Shown: positions 7,085 to 16,243, counted from the first letter of the stretch. The stretch is DNA of 64,000 nucleotides from Burkholderia sp. BCC0506 (GCF_902833145.1 NZ_CADFEN010000001.1:311994-375993); one strand, 5' to 3'. Made by a program: numbers and translations. The notes: a model not told the origin generated them from the letters alone.

Positions 7085-9403
7085 ATGCCTACGCCTGCAG
7101 AGAAACAAATTAAAGCGCAAATCGATTTGCTCTTGGACTTAAAACTGGTTGGCATGGACCCTGTCGACAAGTCGAATTTGCAAAGCCGTATCGAGCGAAT
7201 CCAAACGCAATATGAGTTGGCAGTGGAAAAGGGAAAAACCTCCGCTCGCTACAAAGACCTCAGCGACTCCATCGCAAAGAACCTCCCGGCTCTCGTGAAT
7301 GGCATTTACGCAGCCGACAAGGCGTTCAAGAAGGGCGACTATATCTCGGCCTCCGCGTCGATGATGAGCATCTGCGCGAGCGTACTCCCGATTTTGACCG
7401 CAGCGACGGCAACGAGCGGGCCCGTCGGTGTATTGATCGGCGCACTGCTCTCGGTTGTGGCGCAGATTCTCAGTTTTTTCGCGCCGCAGCAGCCCTCGCT
7501 TGAAAGCAAGATCCAGAAGATGCTGGATCAGCTCAAGACCGACGAGGAGATCGACTCGATCAAGGGTTTCGGCCACAGCATCAGCAGCTACGCATCGTCG
7601 TTGCGTTGGAAATGCTCGGGTGAGAAGACGTGGATGGCGGCAGTCGCGCTCCCCGGTACGGTTTCCCTCACAAAAGGTTCAGCAAATGTCGTCGGAACCG
7701 GTACGAAGTTCAGCACGACCGCCGAGGTCGGTCAGTGGCTCACATTCGATTCCGACGCGCCGACAAAACCCTACCAGATCGAGAAGATCGACAGCGATAC
7801 GAGTTTGACGCTGGCAACGAAATATGACGAAAAGTCGCTGTCGGCCGGCACATATCAGTACCGGCGTCAGAAGATCGTGAAAAGAAGCATCGACGAAATT
7901 CTGGGCATGCCCCTCACGAACGAGACCGAAGCGGACGCTTTCATGACGGAGTTGATCGCGCTCGATTGGGGACTTGGGAGGGATCAGGCGAAACTCGATT
8001 CCCCGGTTTTCTTGAACTGGAAAGTGGCGGCATATCTCCAGAAGCCGTCGAATCAGAGCAAGGAAGGATGGCCTGAAGTCCTCGGCCTGTGGTGCCAGAC
8101 TTATATCGAATTGCTGACAGCAAACACGATGCTCAGTTGCATGATCAGTCGAGAAAAACTGGAGGCGGTGTTGGCCGCTACCCGAGAGGAGAACACGACA
8201 AGCCCTCTTTCCAAGGGGGTTCGGCGTCGGTGCCATGAAGCCGTGCTTTATCTTGGGGCACTCGTGAAAGCACTTCCCATTTCGTGGGAAGGGGATAAAA
8301 GGGAAATGCTCAAGATCCTGACAGCCGTACGGCCTGTTGCGCGTGAGCGTGGACTCTACCTGCGCGTCGGACGTCGCGGGACCGGTCTTGGACTGTATGT
8401 CGCCCGGGGTAATGGCAGAGCCGCCCCTTTCGCGTGGGACTATAAGAGTAACACCGGTTGGCTTGGTAGCCTCTCCATCCACACTCCCAAGGCCCAGATT
8501 GACTCGTTCACCCCCAAATATGAACTTCTGGCGACAGAAAAAGGTCCGTCCCGTGTTTCGCACTTTCTTCTCGATTCTGTTAGTGGCAACCTGTCCGACA
8601 CCGGCCCCGTGATCGGCGACGATCTCCGGGATGGGAGGAACCCGGAGACGTACCTCGACGTCAGCGGACTTGCGTTCAACGATGGCACATTCGGTGTTGA
8701 AGGCAGCACGCACCCCAAGACGCTCGTTTCACTTGCGATCGAGAACAGGATGAACGATGCGCGCTATGTGAATTACTACACGATCGGGAAAGACGGGAAG
8801 GCCACCCGGGTGAACGTCCGGCATGGTCTGGCCAACCTGGCGGAAATTCGCTCCGTGTATGCTCCCGCGAGTGCTTTATCGGATGACCCGGACGGCGATG
8901 CCTTGACCGGCGACAACCAGCCCAAACCGAACTCGGTGCTCACGTATGGCGGGATTCGCAACAAAAATCAGTTGTACGTGACGGAAGAGAGTGAGGCGTC
9001 CACCGTTGAAGGTCCAGAAGGCTGGAAGAGCTACAACGCGATCGAGGTCGATGCTCACTATGTGTGGCTATTCGGAAAGGGAGGCATCGCGTGCGCGACG
9101 CATGCCTCGATGCTCAAATGCCGAAGAGGCAAGATCGCGCGTCCGTCGTGGATTCATCACGATTTCGACACGCAGTTCAATCGCCCCGAGGTCGCCAATT
9201 TATACCCGTGTGCGGACGGGACGCTGCTTGTGGCCATGCTGGGCAATATCTACACGGCCGACTACAGTATCGATCGCAAGGCGTCGCGGGTTGTCACCAG
9301 TTCGTGGGTGAAACGGGGCGGCGATGCAACCCAGGTCGTGAAGATGCCAATTCCTTGCTGGTCGATATTGGAGCAATTGAATGCGTGTTTGCTCGAAGAG
9401 TAG
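7085..9403 (+). CDS. Large hypothetical protein with helical pore-former-like N-terminus
   Basis: A 772-aa protein that I cannot assign to a named family. Residues 1-85 are charged, helical sequence. Residues 86-133 form two hydrophobic stretches separated by a Ser-Gly-Pro turn (about 90-110 and 113-132), as in helical-hairpin pore-forming proteins, and amphipathic helix follows to about 175. Residues 187-261 form a compact beta insert (GTVSLTKGSANVVGTGTKFS and onward) resembling a small domain common in phage tail and secreted proteins. The last 350 residues are beta-rich and may be a propeller or lectin-like binding domain. There is no signal peptide. The start is ATG 7085 with GGGGGA upstream; an in-frame TTG at 7052 is less likely. 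Codon use is less GC-rich than flanking genes, suggesting transfer. Toxin activity is inference. Confidence 0.85.
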   Translation: MPTPAEKQIKAQIDLLLDLKLVGMDPVDKSNLQSRIERIQTQYELAVEKGKTSARYKDLSDSIAKNLPALVNGIYAADKAFKKGDYISASASMMSICASVLPILTAATATSGPVGVLIGALLSVVAQILSFFAPQQPSLESKIQKMLDQLKTDEEIDSIKGFGHSISSYASSLRWKCSGEKTWMAAVALPGTVSLTKGSANVVGTGTKFSTTAEVGQWLTFDSDAPTKPYQIEKIDSDTSLTLATKYDEKSLSAGTYQYRRQKIVKRSIDEILGMPLTNETEADAFMTELIALDWGLGRDQAKLDSPVFLNWKVAAYLQKPSNQSKEGWPEVLGLWCQTYIELLTANTMLSCMISREKLEAVLAATREENTTSPLSKGVRRRCHEAVLYLGALVKALPISWEGDKREMLKILTAVRPVARERGLYLRVGRRGTGLGLYVARGNGRAAPFAWDYKSNTGWLGSLSIHTPKAQIDSFTPKYELLATEKGPSRVSHFLLDSVSGNLSDTGPVIGDDLRDGRNPETYLDVSGLAFNDGTFGVEGSTHPKTLVSLAIENRMNDARYVNYYTIGKDGKATRVNVRHGLANLAEIRSVYAPASALSDDPDGDALTGDNQPKPNSVLTYGGIRNKNQLYVTEESEASTVEGPEGWKSYNAIEVDAHYVWLFGKGGIACATHASMLKCRRGKIARPSWIHHDFDTQFNRPEVANLYPCADGTLLVAMLGNIYTADYSIDRKASRVVTSSWVKRGGDATQVVKMPIPCWSILEQLNACLLEE

Positions 9404-9418
9404 CCATCGCGGAATCCA

Positions 9419-9446
9419 GGGCTCGTCGTCGCGCGATGACGAGCCC
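9419..9446 (+). terminator. Hairpin after the toxin-like gene
   Basis: Sixteen bases after the stop codon is a perfect 9-bp inverted repeat, GGGCTCGTC/GACGAGCCC, whose 10-base spacer can extend the stem further (TCG/CGA). No T-run follows, so it may act as a weak terminator or RNA-stabilising 3' structure. Confidence 0.5.
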
Positions 9447-9983
9447 GAATTAAGGCCGCCTCCGGACACGCCTGGGGGGCCCGCTCATGAGCTTGCGCGG
9501 CTTTGGCGGGCGACCGTCAACTGAAGCAAGAATGGGGCGGCTCTGCTCGCTCCGAGCCGCTCACGCAGGCATTTTGGGTTTTACCGAACGATCGCATGCG
9601 ACTAAGCGAGTGCCCCGTGGATGGCGCCGCTTTCGCAGTTACTCAGTCGGCTAGGGATGTGGTGGCCGCTGCAGATAGAGGGATGATCGTTGTACCGCTC
9701 AACACGGTCGCACAGATAGCGCCGGGTTCTACGTCTCTTGTGGGTTGCGGATTCAACCCGCAGTCGACAGCTGACGATCCGAAAGGCCGCGAGCATAGGT
9801 GCGCGCAGGTTTGCGTACTACACCCGTCGAATAGGGAGCGGGTGCTGCTGCTTCACCAGATGGGTACTTCCATGATCGCAGCATTCTTGCCGAGTATCAG
9901 GTCCGGCTAATCCATTTTGCGGCGGCTACAAGAAACGCGCTGAACACCCATGCCGCGTTCTCCCACCGATTTCCCGCCACAAC
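9447..9983. other. Intergenic region without recognised gene
   Basis: About 540 bp between the toxin-like gene's hairpin and the 3' end of the MFS exporter. A 135-codon plus-strand frame exists, but it has no good ribosome site, no domain-like pattern and codon use unlike genuine genes here. No other structure was seen. Confidence 0.45.
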
Positions 9984-11216
9984 TCACCGAACATCCGTCG
10001 CCGATGCCGTAACCGTCGCCGCGCCCAACGTCGCGCCACCGATCTTCGGCAACCACGCAAACGCGATCGTGACCAGCGTGACGCCGACGACGAGCATCGG
10101 CACCACCATCGGCCATGCGCCCGCTTGATAGCGCGGCTCGGTGAAAACCGCCGCCGTCTGCCCCACGCCGAACGCGAAGAACATCATGACGAAGCCGGAC
10201 CACGATACCGCGCGGCCGGCCAGATGAGGCAAGCCGCTGACCGCGCCTGCCTGCCCGCATGGCTGATGAATCCCGTGCCCGAGGCAATACACGCCATGTC
10301 CGACGAGCAGCGGCCAGATGCTGCCGGGAAGCAGCGCACAGCCCAATGCCTGGATCACCGCACCGGAAAGGCTCAACGTCGCGCCCTGGCGCACCGTTCG
10401 CAGCATGCTTTGACGTCGCAGCAACTGCCGGCAGCCAAAGGTACTCAGGACATAGACGAGCGTACCGCTCGCCGGTATCCAGCCGTATCGCTGGGGCGAG
10501 ATGCCGAGATTGCGGATGTAGATCGTCGGAGAAAGCAGCAGAAAACAGAACATGCCGGTGTACGTCGACGCGGCCAGCAGCGTCCATATCCTGAACGGGG
10601 CATTGCCGAATATCTCGCGCACGTCCGCGGTCGAGTTCCGGCGCGGCGCGATACTGGCGACGCTTTCCTCGAAGCCGTACCAGCACATGACGAGCAAGCC
10701 GAACGCATAGAGGCTCATCCCCGCGAGTACCCATCGCCAGCCGGCGTGCTGCGTGACATACGCACCGAGAATCGGCGCGAGGAACGCCATCATCCCCATT
10801 CCCATGAAACCGCGCGCCATCACGTACGGGCCATCGCCCGCCGAGTACCGGTCGCGTACCGTCGCACGTGCGCAGACCAGGATCGCGGCCATGGCAAAGC
10901 CCTGCATCGCACGCGCGGCCACCAGCATCGCGGCAGTTGAAGCGAGCGCCGCTGCCAATGCGCTCAGCGCATAGAGCGCCAGGCCGGTCAGCAAGACGGG
11001 ACGACGGCCGATTCGGTCGGACAGACTGCCCATCGGCAATTGTCCGATACCGAATATCAGTGCGAAAACGGTGAGGCTGACGCTGGCGGAGCCCAGCGTC
11101 GCGGCGATTTCAGGCAGCGCCGGCAGGTAACTGTCGGTCGCCACCGGCTGGGCCGCCAGCAGCAGCGGCAACATGAGCGCGAAGTTCAGGCGAGCGGGGC
11201 GCGTGGTGTCCGGCAT
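9984..11216 (-). CDS. MFS transporter, Bcr/CflA drug-resistance type
   Basis: A 410-aa twelve-helix inner-membrane exporter. The first helix carries ATDSYLPALPEIAATLG and the loop motif GQLPMGSLSDRIGRRPVL (motif A), both characteristic of the Bcr/CflA subfamily that exports drugs such as bicyclomycin, sulfonamides or dipeptides. The ATG at 11216 (MPDTTRPARL) is preferred over the in-frame start 17 codons upstream because it sits directly before the first membrane helix. The gene stands alone and its substrate is unknown. Confidence 0.9.
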   Translation of the reverse strand: MPDTTRPARLNFALMLPLLLAAQPVATDSYLPALPEIAATLGSASVSLTVFALIFGIGQLPMGSLSDRIGRRPVLLTGLALYALSALAAALASTAAMLVAARAMQGFAMAAILVCARATVRDRYSAGDGPYVMARGFMGMGMMAFLAPILGAYVTQHAGWRWVLAGMSLYAFGLLVMCWYGFEESVASIAPRRNSTADVREIFGNAPFRIWTLLAASTYTGMFCFLLLSPTIYIRNLGISPQRYGWIPASGTLVYVLSTFGCRQLLRRQSMLRTVRQGATLSLSGAVIQALGCALLPGSIWPLLVGHGVYCLGHGIHQPCGQAGAVSGLPHLAGRAVSWSGFVMMFFAFGVGQTAAVFTEPRYQAGAWPMVVPMLVVGVTLVTIAFAWLPKIGGATLGAATVTASATDVR

Positions 11217-11387
11217 GACGGTGTTCGGCACGGTATCGGGCGTGGGGTGAAGACAGCGGCAATGCAAGGTCGCTCGACGCAGCGCGTTCGTACGGATGCG
11301 CCGCGTCTACCCGGTCGCGCCTGCTGACCCGGCTGTGATCGACGCCGCGGCGCATCGGACGCGCCCGTATGCCGATCCATCGCGTGT

Positions 11388-12221
11388 TCAGTCGAACGGC
11401 ACGGCCAGCCGGTCGATCACCGAACTGGTCTCGGGGCGCACGCCGCGCCACCATGCGAACGCCTCGGCCGCCTGCTCGACGAGCATGCCGACGCCGTCGG
11501 CGATCCCGTGCACGCCGGCGTTTTTCGCGAGCCGGAGAAAGGGCGTGAGACGCTTGCCATACGCGAGTTCGTAGGCGGTTCCCTTCGGACTGAACACGCT
11601 CGGCGGGACCGGCGGCAGGTCGCCGGTCAGGCTGGCCGACGTTGCATTGACGACCAGGTCGAAGCGTCCCATCCGCGCGAGATCCGCGTAGCTGCCGGCC
11701 ACGAGCGGGCCGCGCCCGGCGACCTGTGCGGCCAGCGCGCGCGCCTTGTCGACGTCGCGATTCGCGATCACGAGTTCCGCCGGGCCGGCTTCGAGGAACG
11801 GCAGCAGCGCGCCGCGCGCCGCGCCGCCCGCCCCGAGCACCAGCACACGCTTGCCGGCCATCGGAAGGTTGAGGTTCGCTTCGATGTCGCGAACCAGCCC
11901 GATTCCGTCGAAGTTGTCCGCCAGGATGCGGCCGCCGTCGAACTTGAGCGCGTTGGCCGCGCCCGCGAGCTGCGCCCGCTCGCTGCGTTCGTCCGACATC
12001 GCGAACGCGTCGAGCTTGAACGGCGCGGTCACGTTGATGCCCTTGCCGCCGTCGTCGAAAAACGCACGCACCGCGGCAGCAAAGGCGCCTGCCGGTTCGA
12101 GCGGACCCTCGATCGCCGTATAGCGGAGGTCCTGCTTCGTCGCCTGCGCGAAGAGGCCGTGAATTAGCGGGGATTTCGTGTGTCCGATCGGATTGCCGAT
12201 CACCGCGTACTGGTCGGTCAT
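11388..12221 (-). CDS. aroE: Shikimate dehydrogenase-family oxidoreductase
   Basis: A 277-aa AroE-family NADP/NAD-dependent dehydrogenase interconverting 3-dehydroshikimate and shikimate or a quinate-like analogue. The substrate domain has TKSP at 15-18 (usually SxSP), the NVTAPFK motif with catalytic Lys69, and NFDG at 103-106 where NTDG with the catalytic Asp (here 105) is usual. The Rossmann motif GAGGAARG is at 130-137. Changes in the serine and NTDG positions suggest a specialised paralogue rather than the housekeeping enzyme. It is the last gene of a five-gene operon and its ATG overlaps the preceding stop by 4 bp (ATGA). Confidence 0.87.
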   Translation of the reverse strand: MTDQYAVIGNPIGHTKSPLIHGLFAQATKQDLRYTAIEGPLEPAGAFAAAVRAFFDDGGKGINVTAPFKLDAFAMSDERSERAQLAGAANALKFDGGRILADNFDGIGLVRDIEANLNLPMAGKRVLVLGAGGAARGALLPFLEAGPAELVIANRDVDKARALAAQVAGRGPLVAGSYADLARMGRFDLVVNATSASLTGDLPPVPPSVFSPKGTAYELAYGKRLTPFLRLAKNAGVHGIADGVGMLVEQAAEAFAWWRGVRPETSSVIDRLAVPFD

Positions 12222-13441
12222 GATTGGCTCGCTTTCGAATAGAGGACGCCGTCGGCCTGCATCGCGTCGATTTCGGCCGCATCGAACCCGAGGGAGCGCG
12301 CGACTTCCGCGTTGTGCTGGCCGAGATCGGGCGCGACGTCGCGAATCGTCGTATCGCAATCGGAAAACCGGAACGGCAGGTTGGGCAGGCGCAGCGTCCC
12401 GTAGCGCGGATGCTGCTGCTCGACGACCATGCCCCGGGCCTGGATCTGCGGATCGTTCAATACCTCGTCGATGCGCTGCACCTTCGCGCAGGGCACGTCG
12501 ATGCCGTCCAGCAGATCCAGTACCGACGCGACGGAACGCGCGGCCACCCACGGCTCGACCACCGACAGAATCTCCGCGCGGTGCGCGTTGCGCCCGGTGC
12601 TGTCGTGAAACCGTGTGTCCGCGCCGAAACCGGCCGGGCCACCGTGCGTCGCGATCAGCTCGGCGAAGCGCTTCCACGCGTCGTCGACCTGCGCGGCGAT
12701 CACGAGATCGCCGTCCGCGGCACGGAACACGCCGTAGAGTGTCGAGGTGGGCATGTCGTGGCCGGTCTGTTCGGGCAGCACGCCCTTGAGCGTGTAGCAC
12801 TGCACCGCGTATTCGTGCATCGACACCAGCGTGTCGTACAGCGCCATGTCGACGTGTTGCCCGCGGCCGCTCTTCACGCGCCCCAGCAACGCGGCGTTGA
12901 TGGCCGCGACCGCATGAATGCCGGTGTACATGTCGCCGAGCGAAATGCGCAGCAGCGGCGGGCGCTCGCCGGGCGTGCCGACCATCTGCATGATCCCGCT
13001 CTTCGCTTCGGCGATCAGCCCGAAGCCCGCGCGATGCGCATCGGGACCGGTGTGGCCGTACGCCGAAATCGAGCAGTAGACGAGGCCCGGATTGCGCGCC
13101 GACAGTTCGGCATAGCCGAGCCCGAGCTTGTCCAGCGCGCCGGGCCGATAGTTCTCGATGAAGACGTCGGCGGAGTCGCACAGCCGCTGCATGAACGCCT
13201 TGCCGCGCGCGTCCTTCATGTTCACGCTCACGCCGCGCTTGCCCATGTTGAGCTGCAGGAAATAGCCGCTTTGCTGGTCGTCGAGCACGGTCGCGTGCTG
13301 GCGTCCGGCGTCGCCGGCGCCGGGACGCTCGACCTTGATCACTTCCGCGCCGAGCGCCGCGAGACAGCGCCCGACATACGGGCCGGCGAGGAAATGGCTG
13401 TAGTCGACGACGCGAATGCCTTCGAGGGGACGAGCCTGCAT
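12218..13441 (-). CDS. Class III (CaiB/BaiF family) CoA transferase
   Basis: A 407-aa family III acyl-CoA transferase, which moves CoA between carboxylic acids through an aspartyl anhydride. It has the N-terminal GIRVVDYSHFLAGPY, IKVERPG, IENYRPGALDKLGLGY, and the catalytic aspartate in LGDMYTG at residue 170. Its start overlaps the MaoC stop by one base (TGATG) and its end overlaps aroE by four, so translation is coupled along the operon. In context it probably activates an organic acid as its CoA thioester for the MaoC hydratase (inference). Confidence 0.93.
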   Translation of the reverse strand: MQARPLEGIRVVDYSHFLAGPYVGRCLAALGAEVIKVERPGAGDAGRQHATVLDDQQSGYFLQLNMGKRGVSVNMKDARGKAFMQRLCDSADVFIENYRPGALDKLGLGYAELSARNPGLVYCSISAYGHTGPDAHRAGFGLIAEAKSGIMQMVGTPGERPPLLRISLGDMYTGIHAVAAINAALLGRVKSGRGQHVDMALYDTLVSMHEYAVQCYTLKGVLPEQTGHDMPTSTLYGVFRAADGDLVIAAQVDDAWKRFAELIATHGGPAGFGADTRFHDSTGRNAHRAEILSVVEPWVAARSVASVLDLLDGIDVPCAKVQRIDEVLNDPQIQARGMVVEQQHPRYGTLRLPNLPFRFSDCDTTIRDVAPDLGQHNAEVARSLGFDAAEIDAMQADGVLYSKASQS

Positions 13442-13899
13442 CACAGTGCCTCCGGACGGCGCGGCACCATCAGACGATGTTCGCCGCGTTGAACGACCTG
13501 CCCGTCCTGATTGATCAGCTCCGACGGCAGCACGACGATGCCCCAGTCCGGACGGCTCTTGCTGGCGCGCATCGAACCGACGCGGAACGTCACGTGCAGC
13601 ACGTCGCCGACCTTGATCGGCAACAGAAAATCCCAGGTCCAGCCGAGCGACATGCCCGGCAGGAAGCGATAGTCGCTCTGGGTTTTCAGGCCGTCGGCAA
13701 CGGACAGGCCGAACAATCCGTGCGCGACGAGGCAGCCGAAGTGGCTGGCGTTCGCGTATTCCTCGTCCACGTGAACGGGCGTATGGTCGCCGGTGAGGTC
13801 GGCATACGCGAGAATGCGCTCCTTGGTCACGACGTAGCTCGGGCTCGTGCACGTGTCGCCTTCGCGGGCGTCGTCCCAGTATTTCTCGACGATCGTCAT
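13441..13899 (-). CDS. MaoC-like (R)-enoyl-CoA hydratase
   Basis: A 152-aa hot-dog-fold hydratase. The dehydratase loop is clear: AYADLTGDHTPVHVDEEYA with the catalytic Asp/His pair, then HFGCLVAHGLFGLSVADGL. Such enzymes hydrate enoyl-CoA thioesters such as mesaconyl-CoA. I chose ATG 13899 because GGAGG sits at correct distance; an ATG two codons earlier (13905) would leave no spacing. It starts a few bases beyond the upstream VOC stop and ends overlapping the CoA-transferase start. Together these suggest a route through a CoA-bound branched or unsaturated acid. Confidence 0.88.
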   Translation of the reverse strand: MTIVEKYWDDAREGDTCTSPSYVVTKERILAYADLTGDHTPVHVDEEYANASHFGCLVAHGLFGLSVADGLKTQSDYRFLPGMSLGWTWDFLLPIKVGDVLHVTFRVGSMRASKSRPDWGIVVLPSELINQDGQVVQRGEHRLMVPRRPEAL

Positions 13900-13901
13900 G
13901 G

Positions 13902-14294
13902 TCATGCCTCCGCACGCGGGTTGATCGCCAGCGCCTGCGCGACGCAGGAAGCCGGCCGGGCCTGGATCAGTTCGACGGCGAGCCCGTCGGGCAGCCGGAT
14001 CCAGTTGCGCCCCTGCGGCATCTCGGTCACGTCGAAGCGCCGCGCGGCGGCCAGCGCGGCCTCCAGGTCTTCGCACATCACGCCGAGGTGGGCGAGCCGG
14101 CCCTCCGGGCCGTCGTGTTCCGGCGCGTGGATGAACTGCAGGCCGCCGAGCGTCCAGTACTGCCGTGGTGCGTCGAGCGTGCCGTCCACTTCGCGCAGCG
14201 TCATGCCGAGGACTTCCTCGAAGAAACGGATGTGCCAGTGGATGTCCTTCACCCAGATCGCGACGTGTTCGAGATAGGCTTTCGTGGCGTTCAT
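13902..14294 (-). CDS. VOC/glyoxalase-fold protein
   Basis: A 130-aa vicinal-oxygen-chelate protein with one full betaalphabetabetabeta pair: LEHVAIWVKDIHWHIRFFEE at the N-terminus (first metal-ligand His region), LQFIHAPEHD mid-protein, LAHLGVMCEDLEAAL, and a terminal DGLAVELIQARP carrying the final Glu ligand. The family covers lyases, epimerases and dioxygenases, so the reaction is open; in an operon with CoA and AroE-like enzymes an epimerase or lyase is plausible. The start has GAGGAGG upstream and overlaps the preceding stop by 4 bp. Confidence 0.85.
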   Translation of the reverse strand: MNATKAYLEHVAIWVKDIHWHIRFFEEVLGMTLREVDGTLDAPRQYWTLGGLQFIHAPEHDGPEGRLAHLGVMCEDLEAALAAARRFDVTEMPQGRNWIRLPDGLAVELIQARPASCVAQALAINPRAEA

Positions 14295-15241
14295 GCTGCG
14301 GCCTCCTCGCGCTGGCGATCGGCCATCGCGCGCTCCAGCCCCTTGATGCAGGCGACGAGCGTGGTGTTGACCGGGGTCGGCACGCCGTAGCGTTGCCCGG
14401 CGCGCACGACCGAACCGTTGATGAAGTCGATCTCGGTGATCGAGCCTTTCTCCAGGCTTTGCAGCATCGACGTCTTGAAGGCTGCCGGCAGCCCCTCGGC
14501 GGCGAGCGTCCATGCCTGCTCGGGATCGGTCATCGACAGCTTGACACCGGCCGCCCGCGCCGCCGCGATCGCCTCGGCCACGGCCGCGAGCGAGGTCGCC
14601 TTCAGCAGCGGCTCGTCGTAGAGCTGCCCGTAGGTGAGGCCGGTGAGGCCCGTCAGCGCGCCGGTCGCGACGTTCACGAGCAGCTTGTCCCACATCGTGC
14701 CGACGATGTTGTCGCTGATCGTCGTCGCGAGGCCGGCGGCATCGAACGCCGCGGCGATCGCCTGGATACGCGGCGTGATGCGGCCGTCGAGTTCGCCGAT
14801 GTAGGTGTTTTTGCCGATCACGCCGGCTTCGATATGACCCGGCCCGCGCCGTACGCCGCCGACGTAGGTCTTACCCGCGAGCACGCGCTCGCGGCCGACG
14901 GCGTCGATGAGGATGTCTTCATGGCCGAGGCCGTTCTGCAGCGACAGCACGACGGTATCCGGGCCCATCAGCGACAGGGCGCCGCGGATCGCGGCATCGG
15001 TGTGGAACGACTTGACGAGCACCACCACGAGGTCGGCCGCGCCGACTTCGGCGGCGTTGGCCGTCGCATGGACGCGCACCTGCCGCGTGCCGCTGGCATC
15101 GTCGACCCGCAGGCCGTCGCGACGCATCGCATCGACGTGCGCGGGCGAGCGACCGATCAGCCAGGTCTCGTGACCGCCTTCGGTGAGGGTGGCGCCGATC
15201 GCACAGCCCAGTGCACCGGCGCCCAGAATCGCGATTTTCAA
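14291..15241 (-). CDS. Ketopantoate reductase-family (PanE/ApbA-like) oxidoreductase
   Basis: A 316-aa NADP-dependent 2-ketoacid reductase fold: Rossmann motif MKIAILGAGALGCAIG at the N-terminus, LVKSFHTDAAI, VLSLQNGLGHED, and the C-terminal helical domain with WDKLLVNVATGALTGL. I start at TTG 15241 because AAGGAG lies six bases upstream and the motif begins immediately; a GTG at 15268 is possible but has no ribosome site. As first gene of the operon beside a divergent LysR gene, it likely handles the same substrate as the downstream genes rather than pantothenate synthesis (inference). Confidence 0.88.
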   Translation of the reverse strand: MKIAILGAGALGCAIGATLTEGGHETWLIGRSPAHVDAMRRDGLRVDDASGTRQVRVHATANAAEVGAADLVVVLVKSFHTDAAIRGALSLMGPDTVVLSLQNGLGHEDILIDAVGRERVLAGKTYVGGVRRGPGHIEAGVIGKNTYIGELDGRITPRIQAIAAAFDAAGLATTISDNIVGTMWDKLLVNVATGALTGLTGLTYGQLYDEPLLKATSLAAVAEAIAAARAAGVKLSMTDPEQAWTLAAEGLPAAFKTSMLQSLEKGSITEIDFINGSVVRAGQRYGVPTPVNTTLVACIKGLERAMADRQREEAAA

Positions 15242-15322
15242 TGGTGTCTCCTTGACGTATGGCCTCACGATAGGTGCTGTCGCTCATGCCGGCAATGCAA
15301 TGGATACAATGACGTCATTGCC
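15242..15322. promoter_or_regulatory. Divergent promoter with a 14-bp palindrome
   Basis: The 81-bp gap between the five-gene operon and the LysR gene contains a perfect palindrome, CAATGACGTCATTG, at 15307-15320. It overlaps the expected ribosome-binding position of the LysR gene and is the obvious candidate for an autoregulatory operator. Confidence 0.55.
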
Positions 15323-16243
15323 ATGGACAATAATGCGACGATGCCCGCCGATCTGCCCGACCTGAAGCTGCTCCAGCTGTTCGATCTCCTGTACGACGTG
15401 CGCAGCGTGACGCGCGTCGCCGAACAACTCGGCCAGAGCCAGCCGACCGTCAGCATCTGGCTCGGGCACTTGCGGGAATACCTGCACGATCCGCTCTTCA
15501 TCCGCACACCCGGCGGCATGGCGCCGACGCCGCAAGCCGACGCGCTGATCGGGCCTTGCCGGGAAATCCTCGAATCCTTGCGGCGCTTCACTGCGTGGGA
15601 AATCGCATTCGATCCCGCGACGGCTCAGCGGCGCTTTCGCATCTGCATGACCGACGCGAGCCACATCACGCTGCTGCCGCGGCTGCTGGCCCATGTCCGT
15701 GCGCAGGCGCCCGGCGTGCGGCTGGAAGCCGCACGGATCGACGGCAATACGGAGCGCGCGCTCGAATCCGGCGAAGCCGATCTCGCGATCGGCTATGTGC
15801 CGTGGCTGGGCGGCAGCATTTACCAGCAGAAGCTGTACGACCAGGACTGGATTTGTCTGGTGAACCGGCATCACCCGCGGATTCGCGGTCGCCTCGGCGT
15901 CAAGCGGTATCGTTCCGAAGGACATGTCGCCATTACGGCGGGAACGGGGGCGCAACTCCTCGAGCAGGCGCTGCGGCAGGCGCGCATCGAGCGGGACGTG
16001 GTGCTGGAATTGCCGGGTTTTCTGGGCCTGGGGGCGATCGTGCAGACGACCGACCTGATCACGACGCTACCGCGTCATATCGGCGAGACGCTGGCCCAGG
16101 CCAGCGAGCTGGCGGTGCATGCATGCCCGATTCCCGTCGAAGGCTTCGCGGTGCGGCAGCATTGGCATGCACGCTATCACCACGAGGCCGGCAACCGATG
16201 GCTGCGCGGCGTCGTGATTCGACTGTTCGGCGCTTCGCCTTGA
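15323..16243 (+). CDS. LysR family transcriptional regulator
   Basis: A 306-aa LysR-type regulator resembling the NahR/NodD/LinR branch. Its DNA-binding segment reads DLPDLKLLQLFDLLYDVRSV then TRVAEQLGQSQPTVSIWLG, and the effector domain starts near residue 100 (RRFRICMTDASHITLLPRL), a pattern typical of that branch. Transcribed away from the five-gene operon, it is the probable activator of that operon. The start could be ATG 15323 or ATG 15341; the former is used though the palindrome occupies the usual ribosome-site position. Confidence 0.9.
   Translation: MDNNATMPADLPDLKLLQLFDLLYDVRSVTRVAEQLGQSQPTVSIWLGHLREYLHDPLFIRTPGGMAPTPQADALIGPCREILESLRRFTAWEIAFDPATAQRRFRICMTDASHITLLPRLLAHVRAQAPGVRLEAARIDGNTERALESGEADLAIGYVPWLGGSIYQQKLYDQDWICLVNRHHPRIRGRLGVKRYRSEGHVAITAGTGAQLLEQALRQARIERDVVLELPGFLGLGAIVQTTDLITTLPRHIGETLAQASELAVHACPIPVEGFAVRQHWHARYHHEAGNRWLRGVVIRLFGASP

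Noticed and set aside
9503-9910. A 135-codon plus-strand frame in the gap after the toxin-like gene
   Set aside because: No ribosome site, no recognisable domain, unlike the codon pattern of real genes nearby; the gap reads as non-coding.
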